Assembly (NCBI GenBank): GCA_015485585.1
Contig: WFTI01000011.1
Coordinates: 1 to 43,006, forward strand
Direction of reading: 5' to 3'
DNA length: 43,006 nt
Source of the DNA: Candidatus Dojkabacteria bacterium
GTDB taxonomy: Bacteria; Patescibacteriota; Dojkabacteria; GCA-002793355
A program made the translations under genes and the position numbers. Below are positions 28,365 to 38,111 of the stretch, piece by piece. Positions within the stretch are counted from its first letter, which is position 1. Each line of letters opens with the position of its first letter. The notes beneath the pieces were generated by a model. It searched no databases. It saw only the letters and a program-made list of their open reading frames with translations, and was not told where the DNA came from.

Positions 28365-29954
28365 ATGCAAAAGACCTTAAAATTTGTTATTTTTTTATTT
28401 TTTGTTTTGTTGTTCTTAACCGCTTTTTCACCGTCTTTGAACGCAGTAACTGTTACCTTACAGATTACTCAAGAGGATATTGAAAGATTAAAGGATTTAC
28501 CGGTATTGCAGAGATTCTATCGATCATGTGAGCTTAGGTCACAGATCGCTCAAGGAAACGAGAATCCAAGCAGATATACCAATACCGATCTTACTTTTTG
28601 TGATATGATAGCAAGCCTCGCAACCACTTTCTATGGAGCTGATACCTTAGGAGATCTTCAGACTCTTAAACAAAACAACCCTGAACTTTATTACCGTTAT
28701 ATGGCTGAGGTTCCGTATTATATGCGGGTAGGATTAGTACAAACCACATACGAAACAACCATGTCTGTCTTTGAGCAACCACTATACTTTAACGCAACAA
28801 GTTTTTATGCACACGAGTTTATTCCTAAACTGATCCAAGATGTTTTTACTACAGTAACCCAAGATGATACAGTATACGCTGCAAGTAATCCTACATACTT
28901 TGTTATTGGAAGTAAACCAAGCAGTGAGAATGCTTATAAAAAGTTAAACGAAGTTGTCGGTAAATTCTGGCTTGGGGTCTTTAAACTTACAACCGGTCTC
29001 TTTGTGCTTGCAATGATGGTAGCAGGTATCATGATGATAGTAAACCGCCAGATAGGAGGGCAGACCCCTATCACCATCATGATGGTGGTACGTAACGCCC
29101 TGATCGGGTATGTAGGAGCCTTCTTAAGCTTTGGAATAGCAGCTTTTTTCTTCAATCTTACAAAGTTTTTTATCTTGTTACAAGGTAAGATGGTTGAAGG
29201 AGTCTATGAGCAGGTTGTGGGTACCTTGCCACAACCACAGCCATATAATGCTAGCTTTTTTAAATCTTTGGATAAGAATTTAGTCGTCATAGCATATCCA
29301 GGGGGAAGTATGCAGCTTTATAACTTTTTTATGAAGGGGATTGTTGAATTAAATTATGACCAAGCGTCTGAATTCTTAGAAGAATTATTTGGACCCAAGG
29401 CTATGAAGACACGAGTAGGAAAAATCCTAATAAGAGTAGGTGGTTTTATATTAGGAATTTTTTATGCTATTGCCTTCTTATTCTCTCTTATACGTTTGTT
29501 GGTGTTTATCATCAAAACTCTTTTTATGATGATAATAGATACAATCTTTGCTCCTCTTATATTTCTTGCAGGTTCTTTACCTGGGCGGGAAAGTACTATT
29601 ACACTGTGGATGAAACGGATGTTTACCCGTTCACTTGCTCCTGCTGTTGCATATCTCTTGGTGAATTTAGGAATAACATTTTTGTTGGTACCATTATTGG
29701 CTGGCAGTAAGTCAATAGGAAATATCGAAACATTTTCAGTGGGGGTTATACCTCAAGTGGGATGGGGGACAGCTACGTTAATGGGGATTATCAATCTGGG
29801 GGCAATTATTATGCTAGTCCTCATCAACCTCGCCGCAAGTGCCGATAAGATCTTACAAGAGATGTTCGGTATCCAAGAGACAGCAGTAAGTAAGACTGCG
29901 TTGGCGGCATTACAGAAGGTTCCGATCGTTGGAAGATTCGCCAAGAACGGGTAA
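28365..29954 (+). CDS. VirB6/TrbL-like polytopic membrane protein with signal peptide
   Basis: ORF track starts at 28302, but ATG 28365 gives signal peptide MQKTLKFVIFLFFVLLFLTAFSPSLNA; multiple TMs in the VirB6-like order. Confidence 0.72.
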   Translation: MQKTLKFVIFLFFVLLFLTAFSPSLNAVTVTLQITQEDIERLKDLPVLQRFYRSCELRSQIAQGNENPSRYTNTDLTFCDMIASLATTFYGADTLGDLQTLKQNNPELYYRYMAEVPYYMRVGLVQTTYETTMSVFEQPLYFNATSFYAHEFIPKLIQDVFTTVTQDDTVYAASNPTYFVIGSKPSSENAYKKLNEVVGKFWLGVFKLTTGLFVLAMMVAGIMMIVNRQIGGQTPITIMMVVRNALIGYVGAFLSFGIAAFFFNLTKFFILLQGKMVEGVYEQVVGTLPQPQPYNASFFKSLDKNLVVIAYPGGSMQLYNFFMKGIVELNYDQASEFLEELFGPKAMKTRVGKILIRVGGFILGIFYAIAFLFSLIRLLVFIIKTLFMMIIDTIFAPLIFLAGSLPGRESTITLWMKRMFTRSLAPAVAYLLVNLGITFLLVPLLAGSKSIGNIETFSVGVIPQVGWGTATLMGIINLGAIIMLVLINLAASADKILQEMFGIQETAVSKTALAALQKVPIVGRFAKNG

Positions 29955-29973
29955 ACAGGTATAATCTTGGTAT

Positions 29974-32900
29974 ATGGCTGTCCCTACTAAAAATCAACCA
30001 AGTGTTACCGATCTGTTGGTTGCTTTAGTTTCATTAGGTGTGGTGCAAGCCCCTGAACTTTCTGGTAAGGGGGTACCTAAAGCGACTCCTTGGTTAGGGT
30101 TTGATACCATAACAGGCTCAGTAGCCGCAGGAATTACAGCAGGGCTTACTACGGCTTTAGCTGATTTTCCTCAACAATTGTACGAAACAGTGGTTACCTC
30201 TGAACTAGATGAAAGGCACAAAAGGGTATATCTTGCAAAAGATCTTGCTCCTTGGGCAGATCGTCTAAGAGCATGGGCACAAAAAGAGGGGCGTATGCCA
30301 CAGGTTGCTTATCTTCAGAGTAAATGGGCATTACCTACGGCAGCCAAACTTGCTCAGGTACAAGGTATAGCCAAGGTATATGGAGGTATTAAGATCGCTC
30401 CCAAAGATATATGGACCCTGTTTGAAAATCCTAATGCGATGGCTGAGATTCTTGATACAAAGGTTCTCCTTCCTTTCTTGCGTGATATGAGAAGAAGACA
30501 GCTTGCAGCAACATTAGATAGAGTGGGGGCTTCATTAGCTTTTAGGCTGGGAGTTCGCTCAGGGCAGTTTTTTAAAGAGCATAAGATTCCTCTAAGTTTT
30601 GTTACATGGGCGATGGCAAACAAGGTAGCCTCTGCTACTACCCGTCCTTTTGAGAATATAAGCCGTGCAATCTCAAGGCTATTAAGAGACGACGTCAAAC
30701 CTCCTCGAGAGTTTTTGAAGAAAGAACTAAGGGCAATATTGGGTGATGGAGCGTTAGTTGCCTTACGCGAGCTAGAGGGCGAACTTGCCAGGCTAAAAAA
30801 AGAACAGATTAAACGTGAAAGTATTGAGAACCTAATACGCAGAAAGTTAGAAGGTGCTGTCAAGAATTTAAGGTGGAACGAGAAAGAGGTTAAAGACTTT
30901 TTCTCTAATCTGACAGACTTTTATCTCCTCTCAGAAGAGGTTCGTAGAGCTCCTCTTGATGAAAGATCAGACCCTATAAGAAGGCGATTAGTAGATAAGG
31001 CATTCGAAACAGCTATAGGAGCATATGAGATAGAGTCAAGATATACTCCCACAAATATTAGTAATTTTAAAGACCGCGCCGAGAACCTCAAAAAAGCTCA
31101 ACGTAAAATAGATGAGCATGCTCTTCATCTTTTAAGTGAGCCAGCTACACGAAAAGGAATAAGTTTGAGTAAGATCTATGCCCAGTATTCATTGCTTAAA
31201 GCCTTTTCAGAGAGTAATGTTCCAAAGCTAAAAGATCCTATTGAATGGTTAAAAACCTTTGCTTTGGGGGGTAATAACTTTTTTCTTCTTGCTGGGGTTG
31301 ACATCGGACTTGCAGGTCCAGGTATTGGAGATTTAGCAGGAGTATTAGATGGGTTATATAAGGGCCTTCAGATAGAAGACCGTAGGGAACTAGAAAAATT
31401 TATGAAAAGTTTTGTCACCTCATGGAAGGGCCTTTTTGGCTCTCTTGATGATGAAACCCGAGAGATCCTTTTACAAGATATCAATCTCAGAGCTATTTTA
31501 GAGGGAAATATCGATTCCAGCCAATTGTTACAATATGTAGCGGATATAAGAGAGAAATACAGATATGTTTACGATTCTGCTGGGGGAAATCCAGACATGG
31601 TGAAAACCCTTGATCCGTTCTTTGCAAACATCAAGGTAGCACGTTTCTCATATATGGCAGGTGTTCTGCATCCAGTTGCATTTGTAAAACACTTTTTAAC
31701 AGGTGAACTACCTTATTACCTTTTTTACATGGGAACAGGTTTTGGTGATCCGATTATTATTCAAGCCTTAGCAAGCGGGGCAGGTGATGAGACTATTATG
31801 CGTTTACTTTTGCAAAGATTCGGAAAAATGGAATCAAAGGTCCTTTGGTCTCTATTTCGTCTCGGACGTCGTTTAAGCCACTCCAATTTTTATCTAAAAT
31901 ACGCAAAATTTACCAAATGGATCGGTAAAGGTATCTACTTTATAAGAAGCCCTCATATGGCTTTGTTTGAACAGTATAACAAACTAGTGGCTTTAGGTAT
32001 CGGCAAAATTAGAGCAGGCTTATCTAAACTTGCAGCAAAGACAGGACTTAAGAAACTTGGCCAAAAACTAGCAGGAACCCTTATAGGTAAGCTTTTTAAA
32101 GGAGCCCTTGCCCTGGTTAGTAACGTTGCGTGGATCGTATATTTTGTTCTAAACTTTCTCACAGGAGGATTATTAGATCGAATCCTCTTAAATATTATCT
32201 TTTTTGCGATTCTTCTTACAATATTTTTACCTATCGTTTTTATACTGTATCTTTGGTCGTTTTTTTCAGTCCCCACAGGAAGAGCAGCATACGCCACTTT
32301 GCCCGTAACTTCTCGGCAGATTATGATAGGTTCTACAAATACCTCACCTTGGGCGTATGAGAACGATGAATCAGTAATCCTTCTTTCTAGCGGAGAACGG
32401 TACTATATAAACTTCTCTAAAAAAGCGAGTGCGTGTTTAAGTACTCGCGGTTGTAAGCCTGTTACTGATGGCTATTCAAATGACAAAGTTAAAAGATTCT
32501 TTAAACTCGACTATGTATATGAACAATCCGGCGGTCAGATAACATCAATGAATTATTCTTTCAACGTACCCCATACATGGCGTATGCCTTCTTTTATAAA
32601 AGGACGCTGTTATCTACCTCTACCAACCGGTACAAAACCCATAATAGTAATCCATAGCGCTGGAGCAGAGGCGCATTATAAGGGGGTTGATGTAGAAGAG
32701 GCTACCTTTTTTGCGGCAGTTAAATATCACCATAATAAACCTGCCTACGGACTTTTACAGTACTCGATGGTTCTTCTCCCTAAGAAGAACAAACTGGTAC
32801 TCGCTACAAAAGATGCTTTATCGCGGAGATCGTGTGCAGAGTTTTATACACGGGAAAGACCCGTAGTATCTGTAATGTTACCTGCAAACTATGACCTTCG

Positions 32901-33144
32901 ACCTCCTACTGCGTTAGAGATAGAGAGGCTTGCAAAATTAGTAGCTGCGTTAGTTGCTACATATTATGATCCGTCTGAGTGGGGAGACATCAACTGGTTA
33001 AATAATGTGGCAAGATTTCATCGCGAACAGAACCTGATTGAGTTGGGAAATCCTATTAAAACCTGTCCAGGGAAAAAGTTTACTCCTGAGCTAAAACAGC
33101 AGATGCTTCAGAAAGCCCTGTCATATCTTAATGAGTTTAAATAG
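29974..33144 (+). CDS. 1056-aa membrane protein: long helical N-terminal region, two TMs, C-terminal N-acetylmuramoyl-L-alanine amidase (Amidase_2/PGRP)-like domain
   Basis: C-terminus: KPIIVIHSAG ... PVVSVMLPANYDLRPPTALEIERLAKLVAALVATYY ... ARFHREQN ... TCPGKKFTPELKQQML (His/His/Cys zinc-ligand pattern). Confidence 0.7.
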   Translation: MAVPTKNQPSVTDLLVALVSLGVVQAPELSGKGVPKATPWLGFDTITGSVAAGITAGLTTALADFPQQLYETVVTSELDERHKRVYLAKDLAPWADRLRAWAQKEGRMPQVAYLQSKWALPTAAKLAQVQGIAKVYGGIKIAPKDIWTLFENPNAMAEILDTKVLLPFLRDMRRRQLAATLDRVGASLAFRLGVRSGQFFKEHKIPLSFVTWAMANKVASATTRPFENISRAISRLLRDDVKPPREFLKKELRAILGDGALVALRELEGELARLKKEQIKRESIENLIRRKLEGAVKNLRWNEKEVKDFFSNLTDFYLLSEEVRRAPLDERSDPIRRRLVDKAFETAIGAYEIESRYTPTNISNFKDRAENLKKAQRKIDEHALHLLSEPATRKGISLSKIYAQYSLLKAFSESNVPKLKDPIEWLKTFALGGNNFFLLAGVDIGLAGPGIGDLAGVLDGLYKGLQIEDRRELEKFMKSFVTSWKGLFGSLDDETREILLQDINLRAILEGNIDSSQLLQYVADIREKYRYVYDSAGGNPDMVKTLDPFFANIKVARFSYMAGVLHPVAFVKHFLTGELPYYLFYMGTGFGDPIIIQALASGAGDETIMRLLLQRFGKMESKVLWSLFRLGRRLSHSNFYLKYAKFTKWIGKGIYFIRSPHMALFEQYNKLVALGIGKIRAGLSKLAAKTGLKKLGQKLAGTLIGKLFKGALALVSNVAWIVYFVLNFLTGGLLDRILLNIIFFAILLTIFLPIVFILYLWSFFSVPTGRAAYATLPVTSRQIMIGSTNTSPWAYENDESVILLSSGERYYINFSKKASACLSTRGCKPVTDGYSNDKVKRFFKLDYVYEQSGGQITSMNYSFNVPHTWRMPSFIKGRCYLPLPTGTKPIIVIHSAGAEAHYKGVDVEEATFFAAVKYHHNKPAYGLLQYSMVLLPKKNKLVLATKDALSRRSCAEFYTRERPVVSVMLPANYDLRPPTALEIERLAKLVAALVATYYDPSEWGDINWLNNVARFHREQNLIELGNPIKTCPGKKFTPELKQQMLQKALSYLNEFK

Positions 33145-33164
33145 TTTAATGTTAGAATAAAGTA

Positions 33165-34385
33165 ATGTTAAAGCAAAAAGATACAAGGCGTCGGTTTAAA
33201 ACCTTTTTAATAGTAGGATTATTCTTAACTTTCGCAACCTTTTTAGCTTCGTTAGTCTTTCTTAATTCTTATGTATTAAAATCTCAAGAATCTAAAAATA
33301 CCTTACAGGTAGATAAACCTGCGCCTTTTTTGTTAAACTGTGATGCTAATTACATAACCCCTTTACCTGTTACAACTGGGGTAGTAGTTCCGATCTATAT
33401 GCGTACCTTTGCAAGAATGCTTCCTCTAGAAGAGCAGATAAAATATCTGGTATATGAGCAGCTTATAAGGAATCACTCTAATCTGTTTCCATATAATTAT
33501 CTGGTAGCATCAGGAAAGATTCAAAGGTTCTATTGTGATAAAAATGACTTTGTTTTTAAGGGTTTAGAGGGACTTCCTAAAGGAGCCGTAGTAATCGGAG
33601 TTTTAGACTTTAATGAAAAGACTCAAGATGCTCTAAAACAGCTTGTTGATGAATACAAGCTAAGCAGATTACTTCAAGGGAAAATAGAATATACTCAAAA
33701 AGAAGAAGCCAGAAAAGTTCCAGTATTGCGTTTAGATGGAGAATGCAGGTTTAACATATGTGAAGGTATTAAACTATATGAGAACGGCCTTGCTTTGCGT
33801 GAGTATACAGTAAAGCTTCTTAAGGTCGAATACCCCAAAGAGGTGATTAATCCTTCAGAGGTCTCGATCAAGGTTGTGGTTGAGAATACAAGTGGATACG
33901 TTATTCCTGATGCATCTACACTTGCTCTTACTATTAAAGAGGTCTCTAATAAGCCGATTCCAGATCTGTATTCAGAATCGTGGGAAAGTTTAAAAAGAGT
34001 TGTCACACTAAATGAGACAGCTATACCAGCATCAAGCAAGATTTCTAAAGAATTTAAGGTGGGTCCGTTTCTAAAACCTGCTACATTGTCATCAACCTTT
34101 GCAGTTTTTATAGGAGATCAAGAGATACCAAACACACGTTTTACAGTTACCATCACCTTTAAAAAGGGAGATTACAAACTTGGGGTGATCTACTCAGATC
34201 AATACTCCTTTGCCAACGTGCGTTCGGCTCCATCATTTGATTCAGAGGTGCTCTTTAAACTTGATGTAGGAGATTATGTAATATGGCAGAAACAAGAAGG
34301 AGCTTGGGTCTATATCAAGACGGTCGATGGCCGTGAGGGTTGGGTTTATCGCCGTCTAATTCGTGAGTATAGGGTTTCAGAGTAA
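33165..34385 (+). CDS. membrane-anchored protein with C-terminal bacterial SH3 domain
   Basis: N-terminal TM; C-terminal FANVRSAPSFDSEVLFKLDVGDYVIWQKQEGAWVYIKTVDGREGWVYRRLI. Confidence 0.85.
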   Translation: MLKQKDTRRRFKTFLIVGLFLTFATFLASLVFLNSYVLKSQESKNTLQVDKPAPFLLNCDANYITPLPVTTGVVVPIYMRTFARMLPLEEQIKYLVYEQLIRNHSNLFPYNYLVASGKIQRFYCDKNDFVFKGLEGLPKGAVVIGVLDFNEKTQDALKQLVDEYKLSRLLQGKIEYTQKEEARKVPVLRLDGECRFNICEGIKLYENGLALREYTVKLLKVEYPKEVINPSEVSIKVVVENTSGYVIPDASTLALTIKEVSNKPIPDLYSESWESLKRVVTLNETAIPASSKISKEFKVGPFLKPATLSSTFAVFIGDQEIPNTRFTVTITFKKGDYKLGVIYSDQYSFANVRSAPSFDSEVLFKLDVGDYVIWQKQEGAWVYIKTVDGREGWVYRRLIREYRVSE

Positions 34386-34407
34386 AGGGGATCTTTTACC
34401 TGATTTT

Positions 34408-36408
34408 CTACCCATATACTTCGTATTCTACAAGGTGCGCTGGAATATCGTTAAGAAACCGTGAAGGAATAGTTTCAACAATATTCCCAAGATAGGTCAT
34501 CTTTTGTGGGTAAAGAATATAAAGATATCGTTTAGTACGGGTTATAGCCACATAAAACAGCCTTCGTTCTTCTTGAAGCTGTAGTGGACTCTCCACTGAT
34601 TTTTGATGCGGAATAACTCCTTCCACAGCATCTACGATAAAAACCGTTTCAAACTCTAATCCTTTTGCAGAATGCATGGTCATTAGGGTTACTTTTTTAC
34701 TTACTTTTGATTCTTCTTCAAGTTCAGAGGCTTCTTCAATAAGCGCTATCTCTTCAAGAAACTGGTTTAAACCTGAAAGCCCTTTATATGGCTTATGCTT
34801 TGCAAGATTGATAAGCTCATATACATTCTGTTTACGTGATTGCACCTCTTCATCATCAGATGAGATCTTCTCAAGCCATCTGTTATATCTTAGGTCTGAG
34901 AGTATGGTTTGGATAAGTTGTGAAGGAGTACTATCTTGAGCCTGTGATACTACAATAAGGGTTGCAAGGTCTTCGAATAAATTGCTAAAACGTTCAAGTT
35001 GTGAAGAAACGTCTTTTAATCGTTTAAAAAGAGAATCTCCTAAAAACCTTTGGGCCTCTTTTTCATCGATTGCTAAAAGAGAAGCCGCATAAACAAAAGG
35101 AGCAAAATCTAACCGCACCTTTTTAGCTAATTCTCGCAGTTTTTCAAGGGCTTTTGGCCCAATGCCCCTTGTCGGGACGTTTATTATTCGGAGTAAACTG
35201 ACTTCATCTTTTGGGTTAGCAATAAATTTAAGATATGCTAGCATATCTTTGATTTCCATACGTTCATAGAAACGCACACCTCCTATGAGTCTATAAGGAA
35301 TTCCGTATTTTAAGAATGCTTCTTCGATGATACGGCTTTCGTAGTTCATACGATAAAGTACTGCTACCTCGTTTAGACGATCTTTGAACTTGCTGGTTAT
35401 CTCTTTTATTATGTAAAGGGCCTGTAATGTTGCGTCACTAGTTGCCACAAGTTTTATGGGTATATTCTCATCTCTATCTGTCCACAGTTTTTTCGGAATA
35501 CGGTTCGGATTTTTAGAAATAACCTCATTAGCAGCATCAAGAATGATCTGGGTTGACCGATAGTTTCGCTCAAGTTTAACTAATCGGTGCTCAGGAAAAT
35601 CACGACAAAATTTAGCGATATTCTCTACTGTTGCCCCTCTGAAACTATAGATCGACTGATCTTCGTCTCCTACAACACAGATGTTTCGGTGGTCTTTTGC
35701 TAAGAGATAGATAATCTCATACTGAGGAGGATTAGTATCTTGATACTCGTCTACAAGAATGTATTTGTATCTGTTACTTAATGTCTTACGTACAGGCTCG
35801 TGGCTTTTTAGAAGCTCCAGTGTTTTAGTTAAAAGATCAGCAAAATCAACAGCATTAAGCGAGAGTAAGCGTCTTTGATACCGTTTATAAATCTCATAGA
35901 TAAACTCATCAAACCGATCTTGTTGGCTCTGTTTTAAAAAATCGTCAGGCGACATAAGGGAAAGTTTTGCACGTTTAATATAGTGTGCTACCACAGAAGG
36001 TTGCACACTTACTCCCATATCTACTGTTTTTATGAGAGTTTTAATAAGGTTTAATTGATCCTGTTCATCGTAGATAGTGAAGGTAGGTTCAAGTCCAACG
36101 TATCTAGCGTAACGGCGCAATATCGAAGCTCCGAAAGCATGAAAAGTACCAAGAAATAAAGGAAGGCTTCCATAAGGCTTACCAAGCAAGGTTGTGACCC
36201 TTTCTTTCATCTCATTGGCTGCTTTTTTAGTAAATGTTAATCCCAGAATGTTTTTGGGATCAAACCCCTCAGTAATTAGATAGGCAATCTTATAGGTAAT
36301 TACACGGGTCTTTCCAGCCCCAGCGCCAGCGAGTACAAGCACAGGTCTTTTAATCTCTTTTACTGCTTCTTTTTGTTGTGGGTTAAGATCATCAAGCAGG
36401 GTGGTCAT
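34408..36408 (-). CDS. uvrD: UvrD/PcrA-type DNA helicase
   Basis: LNPQQKEAV, AGAGAGKTRVITYKIAYL, VDEYQDTNPPQYEI, VGDEDQSIYSFRGA, LMTMHSAKGLEFETVFI, RRLFYVAITRTK. Confidence 0.97.
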   Translation of the reverse strand: MTTLLDDLNPQQKEAVKEIKRPVLVLAGAGAGKTRVITYKIAYLITEGFDPKNILGLTFTKKAANEMKERVTTLLGKPYGSLPLFLGTFHAFGASILRRYARYVGLEPTFTIYDEQDQLNLIKTLIKTVDMGVSVQPSVVAHYIKRAKLSLMSPDDFLKQSQQDRFDEFIYEIYKRYQRRLLSLNAVDFADLLTKTLELLKSHEPVRKTLSNRYKYILVDEYQDTNPPQYEIIYLLAKDHRNICVVGDEDQSIYSFRGATVENIAKFCRDFPEHRLVKLERNYRSTQIILDAANEVISKNPNRIPKKLWTDRDENIPIKLVATSDATLQALYIIKEITSKFKDRLNEVAVLYRMNYESRIIEEAFLKYGIPYRLIGGVRFYERMEIKDMLAYLKFIANPKDEVSLLRIINVPTRGIGPKALEKLRELAKKVRLDFAPFVYAASLLAIDEKEAQRFLGDSLFKRLKDVSSQLERFSNLFEDLATLIVVSQAQDSTPSQLIQTILSDLRYNRWLEKISSDDEEVQSRKQNVYELINLAKHKPYKGLSGLNQFLEEIALIEEASELEEESKVSKKVTLMTMHSAKGLEFETVFIVDAVEGVIPHQKSVESPLQLQEERRLFYVAITRTKRYLYILYPQKMTYLGNIVETIPSRFLNDIPAHLVEYEVYG

Positions 36409-36436
36409 GGGTTGATTATAGTATCTTAACTTTATG

Positions 36437-36465
36437 TTACAATTCTACCGATCCTCATGTATAAT
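36437..36465 (+). promoter_or_regulatory. sigma70-like promoter TTACAA-17 nt-TATAAT upstream of nusA
   Basis: -35-like 36437-36442, -10 36460-36465, spacer 17 nt. Confidence 0.55.
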
Positions 36466-36507
36466 CTTACATTATCTTTTAAACCTTAAGAAGTTAAAAT
36501 AATATCT

Positions 36508-37542
36508 TTGAATGAGATGAATAGTACAAACCTTGTAGATGTTATCAATCAGATCGCGGTTGAACGCGGAATCGATGCAGAAGATGTCTTTACAGCTTTA
36601 AACAAAGCCTTACAAGAGGCTTATCTGCGTGAATACCCCGGTTCAGATGTGCGGGTTGAGATCAACAAAAAAGACGGAGAAATCTATTTTCTGGTACGTA
36701 AAAAGGTTGTTAAAGAGGTCAAAGACGCAAATAAGGAGATCTCACTTGATGAAGCAAGACGGTATAACCCTAACATAAAAGAGGGAACCATCATTGAATT
36801 TACCCAACGTGTAGGAATCCTTGGCCGTATAGCTGCTCAGGTAGCAAAGAAAGTAATCAATCGGGTCTTACGCGATGCACAGCTTAAAGCGATCGTAGAA
36901 TACTACAAGGAGTGGCTTGGTAAGATCGTAAGTGGAAAGGTAACCCGTGTCACCAAACAGAAGATAATCGTTGAACTCGATAAGGGAACCGCTGAGTTTC
37001 CTAAAGAAGAACAGGTAGAACGTGAATTTTATGAGATAGGCAAAAGATATAAGTTTCTTTTAAAAGAGCTTATAAATGAAGAATACAACAGGCATATAAT
37101 CCTTAGCCGTAAAGACCCTAGATTTATTGAAGCTCTTTTTGAGATGGAGATTCCTGAATTAGCAAGCGGGCAGGTAGAGATAGTTAAGGTTGCCCGTATC
37201 CCAGGTGTCCGTACAAAGGTGGCAGTAAGAGCATTAGATAAAGATCTTGATCCAGTAGGTGCCTTTATAGGACCAAAAGGAGTACGTATTAATGCCGTTA
37301 TGGAAGAACTTCAAAACGAGAAAGTAGATGTTGTAAAATGGGACCTTGATGTGGTTGAATTTATAAAAAACGCCTTCTTACCTGCTGTAGTAAACAAGGT
37401 TGATTACGATGAAAAGAAGAAGAAAGCAACCGTTTATGTTACTCCTGAACAGCATGCTATTGCAATCGGAAAAGAAGGGGTAAATGTTAAACTTGTAAGC
37501 GAACTAACAGGTGTAAACATAGATCTTCAAGAGATAAAATAA
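36508..37542 (+). CDS. nusA: transcription termination/antitermination factor NusA (short form); start TTG 36508 or ATG 36517
   Basis: [73 protein letters not shown]. Confidence 0.95.
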   Translation: MNEMNSTNLVDVINQIAVERGIDAEDVFTALNKALQEAYLREYPGSDVRVEINKKDGEIYFLVRKKVVKEVKDANKEISLDEARRYNPNIKEGTIIEFTQRVGILGRIAAQVAKKVINRVLRDAQLKAIVEYYKEWLGKIVSGKVTRVTKQKIIVELDKGTAEFPKEEQVEREFYEIGKRYKFLLKELINEEYNRHIILSRKDPRFIEALFEMEIPELASGQVEIVKVARIPGVRTKVAVRALDKDLDPVGAFIGPKGVRINAVMEELQNEKVDVVKWDLDVVEFIKNAFLPAVVNKVDYDEKKKKATVYVTPEQHAIAIGKEGVNVKLVSELTGVNIDLQEIK

Positions 37543-37556
37543 ACAAACAAAATAAC

Positions 37557-38087
37557 ATGCAGGTTAACAAGATTCCAGTTGGTAAAAATCCGCCTGAAGA
37601 TATCTATGTGGTTGTTGAGATTCCTGCAAATACTTGGATTAAATATGAGCTTGATAAAGAGAGTGGAGCAATCTTTGTTGATAGGGTACTTTTTACTTCT
37701 ATGAGGTATCCGTTCAATTATGGTTTTATTCCTAATACCCTTGATGAAGATGGTGATCCTTTAGATGTGCTTGTTATCAGTGATTTTGCCGTAGAGCCAG
37801 GAAGCGTGATAAGGGTCCGCCCCATAGGAATGCTTAACTTTGAAGATGAAGCAGGCGGTGATGCCAAGATAATCGTTGTGCCACATGAGAAGATTGATCC
37901 CACATACAAAGATATTACTGATGTGACCGAGCTTCCTGAGATATACCGTGAGAAGATAAAACACTTTTTTGAGCATTATAAAGACTTAGAGCCCGGAAAA
38001 TGGGTAAAAGCAAAAGAATGGCACTCAAAAGATGAGGCACTAAAACGTATCCAACAGGCGATTGAGAGGTACCAACAGCAGAAATAA
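37557..38087 (+). CDS. ppa: inorganic pyrophosphatase (family I)
   Basis: [56 protein letters not shown]. Confidence 0.97.
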   Translation: MQVNKIPVGKNPPEDIYVVVEIPANTWIKYELDKESGAIFVDRVLFTSMRYPFNYGFIPNTLDEDGDPLDVLVISDFAVEPGSVIRVRPIGMLNFEDEAGGDAKIIVVPHEKIDPTYKDITDVTELPEIYREKIKHFFEHYKDLEPGKWVKAKEWHSKDEALKRIQQAIERYQQQK

Positions 38088-38111
38088 CGGAACACCTGAT
38101 ATAATCACGCT

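Noticed and set aside
29072-29087. 16-bp palindrome CACCATCATGATGGTG
   Set aside because: Lies in TM-coding sequence and palindromes of this length are expected about once per window by chance.
30354-30863. 169-aa minus-strand ORF
   Set aside because: Antisense to the clearly coding 1056-aa membrane protein; low-complexity Ser/Leu composition typical of shadow ORFs.
34380-34410. Possible bidirectional terminator GTAAA..TTTAC between 34385 and 34408
   Set aside because: Stem is only ~5 bp with weak pairing; not convincing.
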